This document shows, piece after piece, positions 53,636-64,000 of a DNA stretch of 64,000 nt. The stretch is taken from NCBI RefSeq assembly GCF_900141745.1, contig NZ_FSRM01000001.1, positions 2,976,001-3,040,000 on the forward strand, given 5' to 3'. Positions within the stretch are counted from its first letter, which is position 1. Each line of letters starts with the position of its first letter. The notes under the pieces were generated by a model. The model was not told the origin of the DNA and searched no databases. It saw nothing but the letters and a program-made list of their open reading frames with translations. The translations under genes were made by a program, and so were the position numbers. The stretch comes from Paraburkholderia phenazinium. GTDB taxonomy: Bacteria; Pseudomonadota; Gammaproteobacteria; Burkholderiales; Burkholderiaceae.

Positions 53636-54055
53636 ATGAACTCCGACGACACCAAGACCTCCCCCGCTGCGGTGCAGAAAGACGATGCCGAATGGCGCAA
53701 CCAGCTCTCCGACATCGAGTATCAGGTCACCCGCCACGCCGCTACCGAGCGCCCCTTTACCGGCCGTTACCACGATCACTGGGATCGGGGCATTTACGAC
53801 TGCGTCTGCTGCGGCACACCGCTATTCGAATCGGACACCAAGTTCGACGCCGGCTGCGGCTGGCCGAGCTACTTCAAGCCGATCAACGGCGAAGTGATCG
53901 CCGAGAAAACCGACCGCTCGCATGGCATGCTGCGCATCGAAGTGCAGTGCAAGAATTGCGGCGCCCATCTGGGCCACGTGTTCGAAGACGGTCCGGCGCC
54001 GACCGGGCTTCGCTACTGCATTAACTCGGCTGCGCTACAATTCGAGCCCAAGTAA
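53636..54055 (+). CDS. msrB: Peptide-methionine (R)-S-oxide reductase
   Basis: The ATG at 53636 gives 139 residues. Zinc-binding CxxC pairs are C56/C59 and C105/C108, the conserved CGWPSYF is at 74-80, and the catalytic cysteine C128 is in RYCINSAAL. MsrB repairs R-methionine sulfoxide in proteins using thioredoxin. The gene follows selO and precedes yciB in a stable burkholderial order. The 188 bases between it and yciB hold no gene. Confidence 0.96.
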   Translation: MNSDDTKTSPAAVQKDDAEWRNQLSDIEYQVTRHAATERPFTGRYHDHWDRGIYDCVCCGTPLFESDTKFDAGCGWPSYFKPINGEVIAEKTDRSHGMLRIEVQCKNCGAHLGHVFEDGPAPTGLRYCINSAALQFEPK

Positions 54056-54243
54056 CGCAACGCAGGCAACGCCAGCCCCGGGGCAGACGCGATAACCCCT
54101 TCAGCCAGCTTGCGAACCGGCCACCAGGCGCCGGCCGCCAGCCGGCTGCCGCGACGGGTACACACTGCACGCATAATATGGGCGCAAGGCGCCCTTCACT
54201 CCGCGCCTATTTTTCCTCATTCCTCCTCGTCCCCGCCCAGATA

Positions 54244-54777
54244 ATGAAATTCCTGTTCGATCTGTTCCCGATCATCCTGTTTTTCGTCGCATTCAAGCTG
54301 TGGGGCATTTTCACGGCAACGGCGGTGGCGATCGTCGCGACGCTGGTGCAGATTGCCTGGGTGGCATTCCGTCACCGCAAGGTCGACCCGATGCTGTGGG
54401 TCAGCCTCGGCGTCGTCACGGTGTTCGGCGGCGCAACGCTTGTATTGCACAACGATACCTTCATCAAGTGGAAGCCGACCGTGCTCTACTGGGCCTTCTC
54501 GGTGGCGCTGATCGTGTCGCAACTGGCGTTCAACAAGAACCTGATCGAAGCGATGATGGGCAAGCAGATCACGCTGCCGCACCGCACGTGGAGCCAGTTG
54601 AGCGTGATCTGGGCGGTGTTCTTCGTGTTGCTCGGCATCCTCAACCTGTTCGTCGCCTACCACTTCTCGACCAACGCCTGGGTCAATTTCAAGCTGTTCG
54701 GCGCGACCGGGTGCCTCGTGGTGTTCATTGTCGGCCAGAGCCTATGGCTGTCGAAGTACATGAAAGAAGAAGAGTGA
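54244..54777 (+). CDS. yciB: Intracellular septation protein A (YciB/IspZ)
   Basis: Starting at the conserved [14 protein letters not shown] (ATG 54244) gives 177 residues, the normal length; an ATG 22 codons upstream adds an unconserved stretch. Five hydrophobic helices are visible, with the family text [60 protein letters not shown] and the C-terminal YMKEEE. YciB is an inner-membrane protein tied to envelope synthesis and septation. bolA starts 1 base after the stop. Confidence 0.95.
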   Translation: MKFLFDLFPIILFFVAFKLWGIFTATAVAIVATLVQIAWVAFRHRKVDPMLWVSLGVVTVFGGATLVLHNDTFIKWKPTVLYWAFSVALIVSQLAFNKNLIEAMMGKQITLPHRTWSQLSVIWAVFFVLLGILNLFVAYHFSTNAWVNFKLFGATGCLVVFIVGQSLWLSKYMKEEE

Positions 54778-54778
54778 T

Positions 54779-55093
54779 ATGAGCGACGACATTTTCCTGC
54801 ATGCCACGACCACCGAACGCGTCGCGCTGATCGAAACACGCCTCGCCGCGGCGCTCGCGCCGGTTACCTCGATCACCGTGCGCGATGACAGTGCCCAACA
54901 TGCGGGGCATGCGGGCGCCTCCGCAGGCGGTCATTTCAGTGTCACGATTGTTGCGGTTGCATTCGCCGGAAAGCCCCGCGTGGCACGGCACCGCTTGGTG
55001 TATGATGCGCTGGCCGATGCCATGCAGCGAGGCATTCACGCGCTCGCAATCACGGCCTACACGCCCGAAGAATTCGATTTGCTGTCCCGTTAG
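54779..55093 (+). CDS. BolA-family protein
   Basis: The 104-residue protein has the BolA fold (ERVALIETRLAAALAPVTSITVRDDSAQHAGHAGASAGGHFSVTIVAVAFAGKPRVARHRLVYDALADAM) including the HAGH-like segment. It ends HALAITAYTPEEF. BolA proteins bind Fe-S clusters with monothiol glutaredoxins and influence cell shape. It is packed between yciB (1 base) and ppiC (10 bases). Confidence 0.95.
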   Translation: MSDDIFLHATTTERVALIETRLAAALAPVTSITVRDDSAQHAGHAGASAGGHFSVTIVAVAFAGKPRVARHRLVYDALADAMQRGIHALAITAYTPEEFDLLSR

Positions 55094-55103
55094 GAAACTT
55101 CCG

Positions 55104-55883
55104 ATGACCTTGAAGAAAACCCGCCTCTGGGTATTGCTGGCCGCTTTTGCGGCTGCGCCTGTGTTTGCACAGAACATCGCCGTCGTGAACGGCACGCCGA
55201 TTCCCAAAGCACGCGTCGATGCGCTCGTCGCTCAACTCGTTCAACAGGGTCAGCAGGACTCGCCGCAATTGCAGACAGCCGTGCGCGAAGAACTGATCAA
55301 CCGCGAAATCCTGATGCAGGAAGCGGCTCGCCGCGGCATCCCGAACCGCCCTGATGTCAAGGCGCAAGTCGCGGTCGCCCAGCAGACCGTCGTGCTGCGC
55401 GCGTTGATCGAAGACTTCGTGAAAAACAACCAGCCGAGCGACGCAGAAGTCAAAGCACGTTACGACGCGCTCGTGAAGGATGCTGGCGGCAAGGAATATC
55501 ACCTGCACCACATCCTCGTGGATAACGAAGCCCAGGCCAAAGACCTGATCGCCAAGATCAAGGCCGGTGCGAGCTTCGAAGATCTCGCCAAGCAATACTC
55601 GAAGGACCCGGGATCGGGCAAGAACGGCGGCGACCTCGACTGGTCGGACCCGAAGGCTTACGTGCCGGAATTCGCCGCTGCGGCCGAGAAGTTGCAGAAA
55701 GGCCAGATGACCGACGCGCCGGTGCACACGCAGTTTGGCTGGCACATCATTCGTCTGGACGACACCCGCGATACCGCGCCGCCGCCGCTCGAACAGGTGC
55801 GTCAGCAGATCGTTCAGCAGATCCAGCAGGAAAAACTGCAGGCGTTTGAAGAGAGTCTGCGGAAGAACGCGAAGGTGCAGTAA
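55104..55883 (+). CDS. Parvulin-type peptidyl-prolyl isomerase, exported
   Basis: The ATG at 55104 gives 259 residues with a signal peptide (MTLKKTRLWVLLAAFAAAPVFAQ, cleavage after VFA). A SurA-like N-terminal helical region is followed by a PpiC rotamase domain (EYHLHHILVDNEAQAKDLIAKIKAGASFEDLAKQYSKDPGSGKNGGDLDW, GWHIIRLDDTRD). It assists folding of outer-membrane and periplasmic proteins. It ends the yciB-bolA-ppiC operon; a strong intrinsic terminator follows at 55974. Confidence 0.95.
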   Translation: MTLKKTRLWVLLAAFAAAPVFAQNIAVVNGTPIPKARVDALVAQLVQQGQQDSPQLQTAVREELINREILMQEAARRGIPNRPDVKAQVAVAQQTVVLRALIEDFVKNNQPSDAEVKARYDALVKDAGGKEYHLHHILVDNEAQAKDLIAKIKAGASFEDLAKQYSKDPGSGKNGGDLDWSDPKAYVPEFAAAAEKLQKGQMTDAPVHTQFGWHIIRLDDTRDTAPPPLEQVRQQIVQQIQQEKLQAFEESLRKNAKVQ

Positions 55884-55973
55884 CGGGAAGGGGGTTGCGC
55901 TGATAGGCTTTTGTCCTGGCGTGTCACCCGCCGACCGCTTACTGGCCGGGCCACACGTCTAGCTTGGCCCGCA

Positions 55974-56010
55974 AACAACAAAGCCGCCCTTGGGCGGCTT
56001 TGTTGTTTTT
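55974..56010 (+). terminator. Strong intrinsic terminator after ppiC
   Basis: A 16-bp perfect stem (AACAACAAAGCCGCCC with its complement) with a 2-base TT loop ends in a T-run on the plus strand (56003-56010). It ends the yciB-bolA-ppiC transcript before the convergent purL gene. Confidence 0.9.
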
Positions 56011-56172
56011 GACGGCGGCTTCAGATTTTTGCGAGCCTGATTCTCGGCATCACTGCGCCGCCTGGCTCGATGCGGCGGCAGATTTTCACCGCCGCCTGCC
56101 ACTCCCACCGCCACTGCCACACCCGCCGCGGCTTGCTTGCCGCGGCCCCTTCCCTTCAGCAGCGTACGCGCC

Positions 56173-59100
56173 TCAACCCAGCCAGCGACGCGCGTTCTGG
56201 AACACGCGCAACCACGGGCTACCGTCGTTCGCGTTCCAGCCTTGCGGATGCCAGCTCATCTGCACCGTGCGATGCACGCGCTCGGTGTGCGGCATCAGGA
56301 CCGTGAAGCGGCCATCAGGCGTTGTCACCGAAGTGATGCCATCCGGCGAGCCGTTCGGGTTGAACGGATACTGCTCCGTAGCCTGGCCGCGGTGATCGAC
56401 AAAGCGCATCGCCACCGCCACCTTCGACGCATCGCCTTGCTGCGAGAAGTCCGCGAAACCTTCGCCGTGCGCGACGGCCACCGGAATGCGCGAGCCTTCC
56501 ATGCCGCTAAAGAACAGCGACGGCGACTGCTGCACTTCGACCAGCGAGAAGCGTGCTTCGAATTTCTCCGACTTGTTGCGCGTGAACTTCGGCCATGCCT
56601 CGGCACCGGGGATCATCGATGCAAGGCTGCTCATCATCTGGCAGCCGTTGCAGATGCCGAGTGCAAACGTGTCCTTGCGGGCGAAGAAGGCGGCGAACAT
56701 GTCGGCCAGTTGCGCGTTAAAGCGAATCGTCTTCGCCCAGCCCTCGCCTGCACCCAGCACGTCGCCGTAAGAGAAGCCGCCGCACGCTACGGCGCCCGCG
56801 AAATCGGCGAGCGTGGCGCGGCCAGCCAGCAGGTCGCTCATGTGCACGTCGTAGGCGTCGAAACCGGCGCGGTCGAATGCATACGCGGTTTCGAGGTGCG
56901 AGTTGACGCCCTGCTCGCGCAGGATCGCCACGCGCGGGCGGGCACCCTTGGCAACAAACGGCGCGGCTACGTCTTCCGCTGGATCAAAGCTCAGCTGCGG
57001 CGTGATACCCGGATCGGCCGCATCGAGCAGCGCGTCGTATTCGGCATCGGCACAAGCCGGGTTGTCGCGCAGACGCGAAATGCGCCAGCTCACTTCGCTC
57101 CATGCACGATGCAGTTCCGTGCGCGGCGCTTCGTAGATCTTCTTCGCGTCGCGATAGATTTCGATCGCGTCGCGTTCGTTGAGCTTGCCGATCACGTGCG
57201 AGCATGCCGACAGGCCATGTTCTCGCAGCGATGCCAGCACCGCATCGCGATCCTGAGCACGCACCTGAATCACCGCGCCCAGCTCCTCGTTGAAGAGCGC
57301 GCGGATCGTGCGGTCTTCACGGCGGCCGCTGGTCTGCTTGGCCCAGTCTTTGGCGTCGCCGTAGTCGAATTCGTGATTCGGATCGAGCGTCAACATGTCG
57401 ACGTTCAGTGACACACCGACGTGACCCGCAAACGCCATTTCGCAGACCGTCGCCCACAGGCCGCCGTCCGAGCGGTCGTGGTAAGCGAGCAGCTTGCCGT
57501 CGCTATTCAGCGCCTGGATCGCGGCGAAGAAACGCTTCAGGTCTTCGGCGTCGTCGACATCCGGCGTCGTGTCGCCCACCTGCTGCGTAACCTGCGCGAG
57601 GATACTGCCGCCGAGGCGATGCTTGGCGCGTCCCAGGTCGATCGCGATCAGCACGGAGTCGCCCGCTTCGTCGACGCGACGCAGTTGCGGCGTCAGATGG
57701 CCACGTACGTCTTCGACCGGCGCGAACGCCGAGATGATCAGCGAGACCGGCGCGACCACTTCCTTCGCCACGCCCTGGTCGTCCCATTTGGTGCGCATCG
57801 ACAGCGAGTCTTTGCCCACCGGAATGCTGATGCCGAGCGCCGGGCACAGTTCCATGCCGATCGCCTTGACCGTGTCGTACAGCGCCGCGTCTTCACCCGG
57901 CGCGCCGCAAGCGGCCATCCAGTTCGCGGACAGCTTCAGCTTGTCCAGCGACGCGATCGGCGCCGCCGCGATGTTCGTGACGGCCTCGCCGACTGCCATA
58001 CGGCCCGACGCCGGCGGATTGATCACGGCGAGTGGCGTGCGCTCGGCCATCGTCATGGCTTCGCCGCGGTAGCCGGCATAGTCCATCGTGGTGATCGCCA
58101 CGTCGGCAACCGGCACCTGCCACGGGCCGACCATCTGGTCGCGCGCGGTCGTGCCGCCCACCGAGCGGTCGCCGATCGTAATCAGGAACGACTTGCTGGC
58201 CACCGTCGGGTGACGCAGCACGCTCACCGCTACTTCCGACAGGTTGATACCGGTGACATCCACCGGCAGCAGCGTGGTCTCGACGTGCTTGACGTCGCGA
58301 TGCATACGCGGTGCCTTGCCGAGCAGCACTTCCATCGGCATATCGACCGGCTGATGCGCATCGTCGTTTTTCTCTTCGGCGTCGATCAGCTTCAACTGAC
58401 GTTCGTTGGTCGCCGTGCCGATCACCGCAAACGGGCAGCGCTCGCGCTCGCAGATTGCCTGGAATTCCGGCAGATCGGCTGGCGCAATCGCCAGCACATA
58501 GCGCTCTTGCGCTTCGTTCGACCAGATCTCGCGCGGCGACAAGCCACTCTCTTCGAGCTGGATCTTGCGCAGCTCGAAAATCGCGCCTTTGCTCGCGCCG
58601 TCCACCACTTCCGGGAACGCGTTCGACAGACCGCCCGCACCCACGTCGTGAATGCTCAGAATCGGATTCTTCTCGCCGAGCTGCCAGCAGGCGTTGATGA
58701 CTTCCTGCGCGCGCCGCTCGATTTCCGGGTTGCCGCGCTGCACCGAGTCGAAGTCGAGTTCAGCAGTATTGGTGCCGGTTGCCATCGAGCTGGCGGCGCC
58801 GCCACCCATGCCGATGCGCATGCCCGGGCCGCCGATCTGGATCAGCAGCGAGCCTTCCGGCAAGTCGTGCTTGTGGGTGTGCTGATCGGAGATATTGCCG
58901 ATGCCGCCCGCGATCATGATCGGCTTGTGGTAGCCGCGCACGGTGCCCGCGACGTTCTGCTCGTAAGTGCGGAAGTAGCCACCCAGGTTCGGGCGGCCGA
59001 ATTCGTTGTTGAACGCCGCGCCGCCGAGCGGACCGTCGATCATGATCTGCAGCGGCGACGCGATGCGGTCCGGACGACCGTAGATATGCTGCTCGTCAGC

Positions 59101-60243
59101 CGGATTACGATGGCCGACCGGCTGAACGGCATCGCGGGCGTTTTCCCATGCTTCGCGCGCATCCGGCAAGTCGAGGTTCGATACGGTGAAGCCCGCGAGA
59201 CCGGCCTTCGGACGCGCGCCGCGACCCGTGGCGCCTTCGTCGCGGATTTCACCGCCCGCGCCGGTCGCAGCACCCGGGAACGGCGAGATCGCGGTTGGAT
59301 GGTTGTGCGTTTCCACCTTCATCAGCGTGTGCGTCAGTTCGACGTGGCGCCCGTAGTGCTCAGCCAGTTCGCCTTCAGCCGCCGGCTTGCGCGGGAACCA
59401 CCGCTCGGCCTGGCCGCCGGCCATGATTGCCGAGTTGTCCGAGTACGCGACGATGGTGCCCTGCGGATTGAGCTTCTCGGTATTGCGGATCATGTTGAAC
59501 AGCGAGATGTCCTGCTTCTCGCCGTCGATGGTCCACTCCGCATTGAAAATCTTGTGGCGGCAGTGCTCGCTGTTGGCCTGCGCGAACATCATCAGTTCGA
59601 CGTCGGTCGGGTTGCGGCCGAGCTTCGTGAAGGCGTCGACGAGGTAGTCGATTTCGTCTTCGGCGAGCGCGAGGCCCAGTTCCCGGTTGGCCGTTTCCAG
59701 CGCGCCGCGGCGGTGGCCCAGCACATCGACCGTTTGCAGCGGCTTGGCCGGCAGTTCGTCGAACAGATGCATGGCGTGATCGCGCGACGGCGCCACGCTC
59801 TCGGTCATGCGGTCGTGCAGCGCGGCGGCGACAGCTTCGCGCGCTTCGTCGGACAACGTCTTCTTGCCAAGCAGGCCGCTCTTGAGCGTCACCGTGTATT
59901 CGACGCCGCGCTCGATACGGCGCAGTTGCGTCAAGCCGCAGTGGTGCGCAATGTCCGTTGCCTTGCTGGCCCACGGCGACACCGTGCCGAAACGGGGCAC
60001 CACGAGAAAGGTCTCGCTGTTGCCGCGCTCTTTGACCTCGACGAACGGGTCGCCGTAGTGCATCAACGCTTCGATCTTCGCACTGTCTTCAGCCGTGAGC
60101 GGCGCCTGCGCGTTGACGAAGTGCAGATACTGGCCGTGCACGCCGGTGATGTTGGAGTCGATACGCGTAAGCGTCTCGAGCAGGCGGGTTTGACGGAAAT
60201 CGGAGAGGGCCGAAGCGCCGGGGAAACACGAGAAGTGGGCCAT
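56173..60243 (-). CDS. purL: Phosphoribosylformylglycinamidine synthase, large single-chain form
   Basis: The ATG at 60243 ([22 protein letters not shown]) gives 1356 residues, typical of proteobacterial PurL. Domains in order: an N-terminal PurS-like and linker part, FGAM synthetase AIRS-like domains ([34 protein letters not shown]; later [17 protein letters not shown]), and a C-terminal class I glutaminase with nucleophile Cys in [10 protein letters not shown] and HGEGFADF. It catalyses the fourth step of purine synthesis. A TATAAT-like -10 lies about 65 bases upstream. Confidence 0.98.
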   Translation of the reverse strand: MAHFSCFPGASALSDFRQTRLLETLTRIDSNITGVHGQYLHFVNAQAPLTAEDSAKIEALMHYGDPFVEVKERGNSETFLVVPRFGTVSPWASKATDIAHHCGLTQLRRIERGVEYTVTLKSGLLGKKTLSDEAREAVAAALHDRMTESVAPSRDHAMHLFDELPAKPLQTVDVLGHRRGALETANRELGLALAEDEIDYLVDAFTKLGRNPTDVELMMFAQANSEHCRHKIFNAEWTIDGEKQDISLFNMIRNTEKLNPQGTIVAYSDNSAIMAGGQAERWFPRKPAAEGELAEHYGRHVELTHTLMKVETHNHPTAISPFPGAATGAGGEIRDEGATGRGARPKAGLAGFTVSNLDLPDAREAWENARDAVQPVGHRNPADEQHIYGRPDRIASPLQIMIDGPLGGAAFNNEFGRPNLGGYFRTYEQNVAGTVRGYHKPIMIAGGIGNISDQHTHKHDLPEGSLLIQIGGPGMRIGMGGGAASSMATGTNTAELDFDSVQRGNPEIERRAQEVINACWQLGEKNPILSIHDVGAGGLSNAFPEVVDGASKGAIFELRKIQLEESGLSPREIWSNEAQERYVLAIAPADLPEFQAICERERCPFAVIGTATNERQLKLIDAEEKNDDAHQPVDMPMEVLLGKAPRMHRDVKHVETTLLPVDVTGINLSEVAVSVLRHPTVASKSFLITIGDRSVGGTTARDQMVGPWQVPVADVAITTMDYAGYRGEAMTMAERTPLAVINPPASGRMAVGEAVTNIAAAPIASLDKLKLSANWMAACGAPGEDAALYDTVKAIGMELCPALGISIPVGKDSLSMRTKWDDQGVAKEVVAPVSLIISAFAPVEDVRGHLTPQLRRVDEAGDSVLIAIDLGRAKHRLGGSILAQVTQQVGDTTPDVDDAEDLKRFFAAIQALNSDGKLLAYHDRSDGGLWATVCEMAFAGHVGVSLNVDMLTLDPNHEFDYGDAKDWAKQTSGRREDRTIRALFNEELGAVIQVRAQDRDAVLASLREHGLSACSHVIGKLNERDAIEIYRDAKKIYEAPRTELHRAWSEVSWRISRLRDNPACADAEYDALLDAADPGITPQLSFDPAEDVAAPFVAKGARPRVAILREQGVNSHLETAYAFDRAGFDAYDVHMSDLLAGRATLADFAGAVACGGFSYGDVLGAGEGWAKTIRFNAQLADMFAAFFARKDTFALGICNGCQMMSSLASMIPGAEAWPKFTRNKSEKFEARFSLVEVQQSPSLFFSGMEGSRIPVAVAHGEGFADFSQQGDASKVAVAMRFVDHRGQATEQYPFNPNGSPDGITSVTTPDGRFTVLMPHTERVHRTVQMSWHPQGWNANDGSPWLRVFQNARRWLG

Positions 60244-60557
60244 GGACTTGACGTTGCGTCGATGAGTCGCGCGTGCGGGCGACGTGAGGCGAAAGAGAAG
60301 TCCAAGATTATACCCCGGGAAGACCCGCGAGCGGCCCTCCCGCAAGCGTCCGGGCGGTGTATGCGTGCGGTTTTGGCACGCGTCGGCACGCGCGGCCGGC
60401 CGAATTCCCGATCCTCGGACGCCTGCGCGTCTGGGCCGATTGACTGCTATCATTCGGCGTTTCACCAGATCGGCGCAGCGGTCCTCTGCACGCGCCGCAT
60501 GTCACGCATACGGGGAACGCCCGTCAGTCCGCGTTCCACCGGAAAATCGAAGCAAAC
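60244..60557. promoter_or_regulatory. Divergent purL / oxidoreductase promoter region
   Basis: This 314-base gene-free stretch separates purL from the plus-strand oxidoreductase. A minus-strand TATAAT (60312-60307) is a likely purL -10, without a clear -35. On the plus strand TATCAT near 60448 may serve the oxidoreductase gene. No PurR-type palindrome was recognised. Confidence 0.4.
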
Positions 60558-61859
60558 ATGGATGTCATCGTCATTGGCGGCGGAATTGTGGGCGTCGCCA
60601 CCGCTTATCAGTTGCGCGCCGCCGGTCACCGGGTCTGCGTAGTCGAACGCTTTGCGACCGTCGCGCAGGGCGCGACCTATGGCCATGGGGGCACCGTCCT
60701 GCCGACGCCGCTCGACGTCTGGTTCGGGCCGACCTTCATGCAGAGCCGCCAGGCCGCCAAAAACGGCGTCATCCGCAAGACCGGCTTCAACGGCGGCGCC
60801 CGCCTGTTCGAGCGGCAACTGGCAACATGGCAGGAGCCGCAGGCCTTCAGCCGGCAATACGGGCTGCTGCGTCCGCTGATCGAGGCATCGCGCGAGGCGA
60901 TGGCCGATATGGAAGCGCGCTTCGGGCTCGAATATGAACAGACGGAGGGCGTGCTCTACCTCACGCGCTCCGCGCAGGAATGGGAGCTGACCCAGCCGGC
61001 GCTCGAATTGCTGCGCCAGTATGAAGTGCCGCACCACGTGATGACGCCTGCCGAGTGCGCGGCGTTCGAACATTCGGTGCCGACCGATCCCGAGTTTGCA
61101 GGCGGCGTGCTGTTCGACCAGGAACGCACCGCGAACTGCCCCCTCTTCACCAAGCTCATCAAGCAGACGCTCGATACCGAAGGCGGCGTGCAGTTCATGC
61201 TGAACCGGGAGGTCGATGCAATCCGGCTCGATGGGGAGCGCGCAGCGGTCGAACTGGCGCCGCGGCTCGGCGAAGTCACTTCGTCGCGCGAAGTCGACGT
61301 GATCAACGCCGACGCTATCGTGGTCGCGGCCGGCACCGGCTCGGTGCCGCTGCTCGAGCGGCTCGGTCTGCGGGTGCCCTTGCATCCGCTGCGGCTGCAT
61401 ACGCTGTCCGCACCGATCGCGCACGAAGAATGCGTGCCGCATGTGGCGATCGTCGATGCCGTGAAACGCATCACCATCACGCGGATGAATCATCGGCTGC
61501 GCATCGCCGGCGGCGCGGTGCTGCAAGGCGCCGTACAGACCGACAAGCCGCTGTCCGAAGCGGTCACCAAGGATGCTTTGGCCCTGCTCGGTCAGGCCAC
61601 GCACGACTGGATTCCGGGCGCGGCCAAGATCTCGGCGGCGCTGTCGTGGGATGGCCTCAAGCTGCTCTCGCCGGATGGCCTGCCGATGGTTGGCAATGCG
61701 TTGCATCCGCGCCTGTTCGTCAACGTGGGGCACGGACCTGCTGGCTGGGGACTCGCCTGCGGCGCCGCGAAACTGGTGGCGGATCTGATCGGCGGCAGCG
61801 CGCCCGAATTGCCGGCGGATACGCTTGCTGCGTTGCGGCCTGAGCGGTTTCGATACTGA
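60558..61859 (+). CDS. D-amino acid dehydrogenase-like FAD oxidoreductase (DadA family)
   Basis: The 433-residue DAO-fold protein begins MDVIVIGGGIVGVATAYQLRAAGHRVCVVER (FAD site GGGIVG at 7-12) and ends with VGHGPAGWGLACGAAKLVADLI. The pattern ATYGHGGTVLPTPLDVWFGP resembles DadA, which oxidises D-amino acids and passes electrons to quinone. The segment after residue 60 is unlike E. coli DadA, so the substrate may differ. It lies upstream of nnr by 96 bases. Confidence 0.86.
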   Translation: MDVIVIGGGIVGVATAYQLRAAGHRVCVVERFATVAQGATYGHGGTVLPTPLDVWFGPTFMQSRQAAKNGVIRKTGFNGGARLFERQLATWQEPQAFSRQYGLLRPLIEASREAMADMEARFGLEYEQTEGVLYLTRSAQEWELTQPALELLRQYEVPHHVMTPAECAAFEHSVPTDPEFAGGVLFDQERTANCPLFTKLIKQTLDTEGGVQFMLNREVDAIRLDGERAAVELAPRLGEVTSSREVDVINADAIVVAAGTGSVPLLERLGLRVPLHPLRLHTLSAPIAHEECVPHVAIVDAVKRITITRMNHRLRIAGGAVLQGAVQTDKPLSEAVTKDALALLGQATHDWIPGAAKISAALSWDGLKLLSPDGLPMVGNALHPRLFVNVGHGPAGWGLACGAAKLVADLIGGSAPELPADTLAALRPERFRY

Positions 61860-61955
61860 GACCGCGAGACTGAGGCGCCCTGAGCAGTCCTCGGGCGCCG
61901 TCGTGCGACGAAACCTGGCAGAACAGTTCCACCCCTTACGTGCATTCGCACTACC

Positions 61956-63593
61956 ATGACGGTTCCGTGCCCGCCCGGGCCATCGCTTGACGCCGCCATG
62001 AACGAAGCCGCATCTGTCAGTCCCCACAATCCTTCCGACCTCTCCGGCCTGATCGACACGCACGACCGACCGCTCGCGCTTCTGAGCGTCGCCGATCTGC
62101 GTGCGCTCGAAGTCAGCGCCGCGGCCGCGCTGCCGCCGCACGAACTGATGGCGCGCGCCGGCCGCGCCGCTGCGCTGTTCCTGACCGGGCAGATCGCGTC
62201 GGCGCGCTCGAGCGGTTCTGCCGCGACGGTCTGGATCGTCGCAGGTCCCGGCAATAATGGCGGCGATGCGCTGGTGGTCGCTACCGAGTTGCATATCGCC
62301 GGCGTCGCGGTCGAAGTCTGTATGCCCGTCGAAGTCAAACCGGAGGACGCCCGCTGGGCGCTCGGCGAGGCGCGCGCGGCAGGCGTCCCGATCAGCACGT
62401 CAGCGCCCGATTCTTTCGAGCGCTACGGCTGGCTGGTCGACGGCATGTTCGGGATCGGCCTGACCCGGCCGCTCGAAGGCGTGTTCGCCACGCTTGCTCA
62501 ACAGTTGTCACAACGTGCGAAGCGGCAAGGCCGCGTATTGGCGCTCGACGTGCCAAGCGGGCTCGATAGCGACACGGGCAATGTGGTTGGGTCCGGCACA
62601 GGGGTGCGAGCCACGCACACGGTGACATTCATCGGCGCCAAGCCAGGACTCTTCATGGCTTCCGGGCGCGATCTGGCCGGCGCGGTGACCGTCGCGCCAA
62701 TCGGTCTGGACACGACGGCCACAGTCGCCCGTACCGGCGGTGTACAACTGAATGCACCGGCACTGTTCGCACCGTACCTCCCTTCGCGCGATTTCTCGAC
62801 CAACAAGGGCTCGTTCGGCAGCCTCGCCGTGGTCGGCGGCGACTCCGGCATGTGCGGCGCGCCGATTCTCGCAGCGCGCGCGGCGCTTCATTGCGGCGCC
62901 GGGAAAATCCACGTGGCGCTGCTTGGCGCAGGCGCCCCGCCCTACGATCCGCCGCATCCCGAACTGATGCTGCACGCCATCGACGATCTGCCGCTCGACA
63001 AGATGGACGCGCTGGCGATCGGCTGCGGCATGGGTCATCGCGACCGCGCGACCCAGGCGCTGCACGACGTGTTGCCGCTCGACGTTCCTAAGCTGCTGGA
63101 CGCCGACGCATTGAACCTGGTCTCGAAGGATCCTGCGCTTGCCGCAAAGGTCGCCGCCCGCGGAGCAAAGGGCGATCCGTGCGTGCTGACGCCGCACCCG
63201 CTCGAGGCGGCGCGGCTGCTCGGCTGCGATGTCCCCACCGTGCAGCGCGACCGGCTCGCCGCCGCGCGCGCGCTGACCGCGCGCTTCGCCTGCGTCATCG
63301 TGCTGAAAGGCACGGGTACGGTGGTGGGCGCGCCGGACGGCCGGCTCGCTGTCAATCCGACCGGCAACGCCGCGCTCGCGACAGGCGGTACTGGCGACGT
63401 GCTCGGCGGTATCATCGGCGCGTTGCTGGCCCAGCGCTTGCCACCGTACGAGGCGGCGCTCGCGGGCGTATATCTGCACGGCCTCGCTGCCGATACGCTA
63501 ACAGCCCAGGGGGACGGCCCCGCAGGCTTGACGGCAGGCGAACTGGCGCCGATGGTACGCAAACTGCTGAACCGGATGTTCTATCCAGCCTGA
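61956..63593 (+). CDS. nnr: Bifunctional NAD(P)HX epimerase / ADP-dependent NAD(P)HX dehydratase
   Basis: The 545-residue protein fuses the YjeF_N epimerase domain (LRALEVSAAAALPPHELMARAGRAAA, VAGPGNNGGDALVVA, DGMFGIGLTRPL, LDVPSGLDSDTGN) with the ribokinase-fold dehydratase domain (KGSFGSLAVVGGDSGMCGAPILAARAALHCGAGK, LTPHPLEAARLL, NPTGNAALATGGTGDVLGGIIGALLAQ). It repairs hydrated NADH/NADPH. A start at the ATG 14 codons downstream (61998) is also plausible, since the first ~35 residues are not conserved. Confidence 0.95.
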   Translation: MTVPCPPGPSLDAAMNEAASVSPHNPSDLSGLIDTHDRPLALLSVADLRALEVSAAAALPPHELMARAGRAAALFLTGQIASARSSGSAATVWIVAGPGNNGGDALVVATELHIAGVAVEVCMPVEVKPEDARWALGEARAAGVPISTSAPDSFERYGWLVDGMFGIGLTRPLEGVFATLAQQLSQRAKRQGRVLALDVPSGLDSDTGNVVGSGTGVRATHTVTFIGAKPGLFMASGRDLAGAVTVAPIGLDTTATVARTGGVQLNAPALFAPYLPSRDFSTNKGSFGSLAVVGGDSGMCGAPILAARAALHCGAGKIHVALLGAGAPPYDPPHPELMLHAIDDLPLDKMDALAIGCGMGHRDRATQALHDVLPLDVPKLLDADALNLVSKDPALAAKVAARGAKGDPCVLTPHPLEAARLLGCDVPTVQRDRLAAARALTARFACVIVLKGTGTVVGAPDGRLAVNPTGNAALATGGTGDVLGGIIGALLAQRLPPYEAALAGVYLHGLAADTLTAQGDGPAGLTAGELAPMVRKLLNRMFYPA

Positions 63594-63716
63594 ACAGCTC
63601 GAGGTGCAAACCGGAGTCGGCGTTGCCGGACCCGGGTAGCGGGCGAGGCTTGTCCCGCCCAATCCCGCTATCTGAATCCGGCGTCCAACTGCCTGCCCGC
63701 TTCGCGTCAAGGCCGC

Positions 63717-63722
63717 TATACT
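63717..63722 (+). promoter_or_regulatory. Possible gpi promoter -10 element
   Basis: TATACT lies 130 bases before the gpi start within a 258-base gap; no convincing -35 is visible. Short inverted repeats (TAGCGGG/CCCGCTA, 63637-63671) lie just upstream and may mark the end of the nnr transcript, though no T-run follows. Confidence 0.3.
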
Positions 63723-63851
63723 GAAGTACTGCGCTGTCCGGCCGGGAACCGTTGCGAACCCGAAGCCCCGATAGCGCGCCCGAGCATCCCACCGGCTGCG
63801 CCTCGCGCGCACTGCCTTTCTTTCGTGCCCCTTCGTTAGACGGACGATCTC

Positions 63852-64000
63852 ATGACGTTGAACACGCTCCCCGCCTGGTCCTCGCTGCAAGCCCATTACG
63901 ACAAGATTCGCAATGAGCATATGCGCGACTGGTTCGCCCCCGCGAACGATCCCGCTCCCACCCGTGCCGAACGCTTTGCGTACGCTGGCGGTGGACTCGC
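63852..64000 (+). CDS. pgi: Glucose-6-phosphate isomerase, N-terminal fragment (partial)
   Basis: The frame is open to the window end; 49 residues are present, starting [20 protein letters not shown] and continuing [19 protein letters not shown]. This start is characteristic of burkholderial glucose-6-phosphate isomerase, which interconverts glucose-6-phosphate and fructose-6-phosphate. The active site is beyond the window, so the call rests on N-terminal similarity only. Confidence 0.85.
   Translation, partial: MTLNTLPAWSSLQAHYDKIRNEHMRDWFAPANDPAPTRAERFAYAGGGL

Noticed and set aside
57421..60642. 1073-codon plus-strand open frame
   Set aside because: It lies opposite purL and reads as low-complexity Arg/Ala/His sequence; purL is unambiguous.
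60462..62294. 610-codon minus-strand open frame
   Set aside because: It is antisense to the DadA-like oxidoreductase and to nnr, with no recognisable domain.

Overview
The window is GC-rich, densely coded bacterial chromosome, most likely from Paraburkholderia or a close Burkholderiaceae relative. This rests on the selO-msrB-yciB-bolA-ppiC-purL run, a BPSS1780-type membrane protein, the start of gpi, and tetrahydromethanopterin (H4MPT) C1 genes next to pqq genes, a combination known from Burkholderiaceae that oxidise C1 compounds. No rRNA, tRNA, CRISPR array, insertion sequence or prophage was recognised.

Region 1 (1-13648), C1 and PQQ. A tight plus-strand operon carries the end of fhcA, then fhcD, fhcC, a cytochrome b561, pqqB, pqqC, pqqD, pqqE and a NarL-type response regulator. 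Its probable sensor kinase lies tail-to-tail on the other strand. A TonB-dependent receptor and a YVTN beta-propeller protein follow, then translationally coupled cbbY- and gph-like phosphatases. pqqA is not in the window.

Region 2 (13691-24344), transport and small genes. A GntR/FadR regulator is divergent from a four-gene sugar-type ABC importer, with three TGGT-type palindromes between them. An MFS exporter/LysR pair follows, then small genes (membrane protein, NUDIX, MgtC, two hypotheticals).

Region 3 (24439-34527), the most interesting part. An apparently undescribed biosynthetic operon on the minus strand reads, in transcription order: cation/proton antiporter, acyl carrier protein, AMP-forming ligase, transglutaminase-like protein, ketosynthase, truncated Cys-less ketosynthase partner, flavin halogenase-like enzyme, class III aminotransferase and nitroreductase. 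Most junctions overlap by 4-8 bases. An AHL-type LuxR regulator with no luxI nearby sits just upstream.

Region 4 (35011-45806), regulators and accessory genes. A RidA-MFS pair is divergent from a TrmB-like regulator with a perfect palindromic operator. A 620-base gene-free stretch then holds two more operator-like sites and a run of perfect hairpins ending in a minus-strand intrinsic terminator, a candidate small RNA. After it come a GNAT acetyltransferase, a sugar epimerase-like protein, a PadR/DUF1700 unit with duplicated operators, a LysR/quinone oxidoreductase pair and two lipoproteins.

Region 5 (45902-64000), housekeeping. Beta-oxidation genes (thiolase, FadB-type protein, acyl-CoA ligase) with pncA are on the minus strand. 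selO, msrB, yciB, bolA and ppiC follow on the plus strand, ended by a strong terminator; then purL on the minus strand, and a DadA-like oxidoreductase, nnr and the start of gpi on the plus strand.
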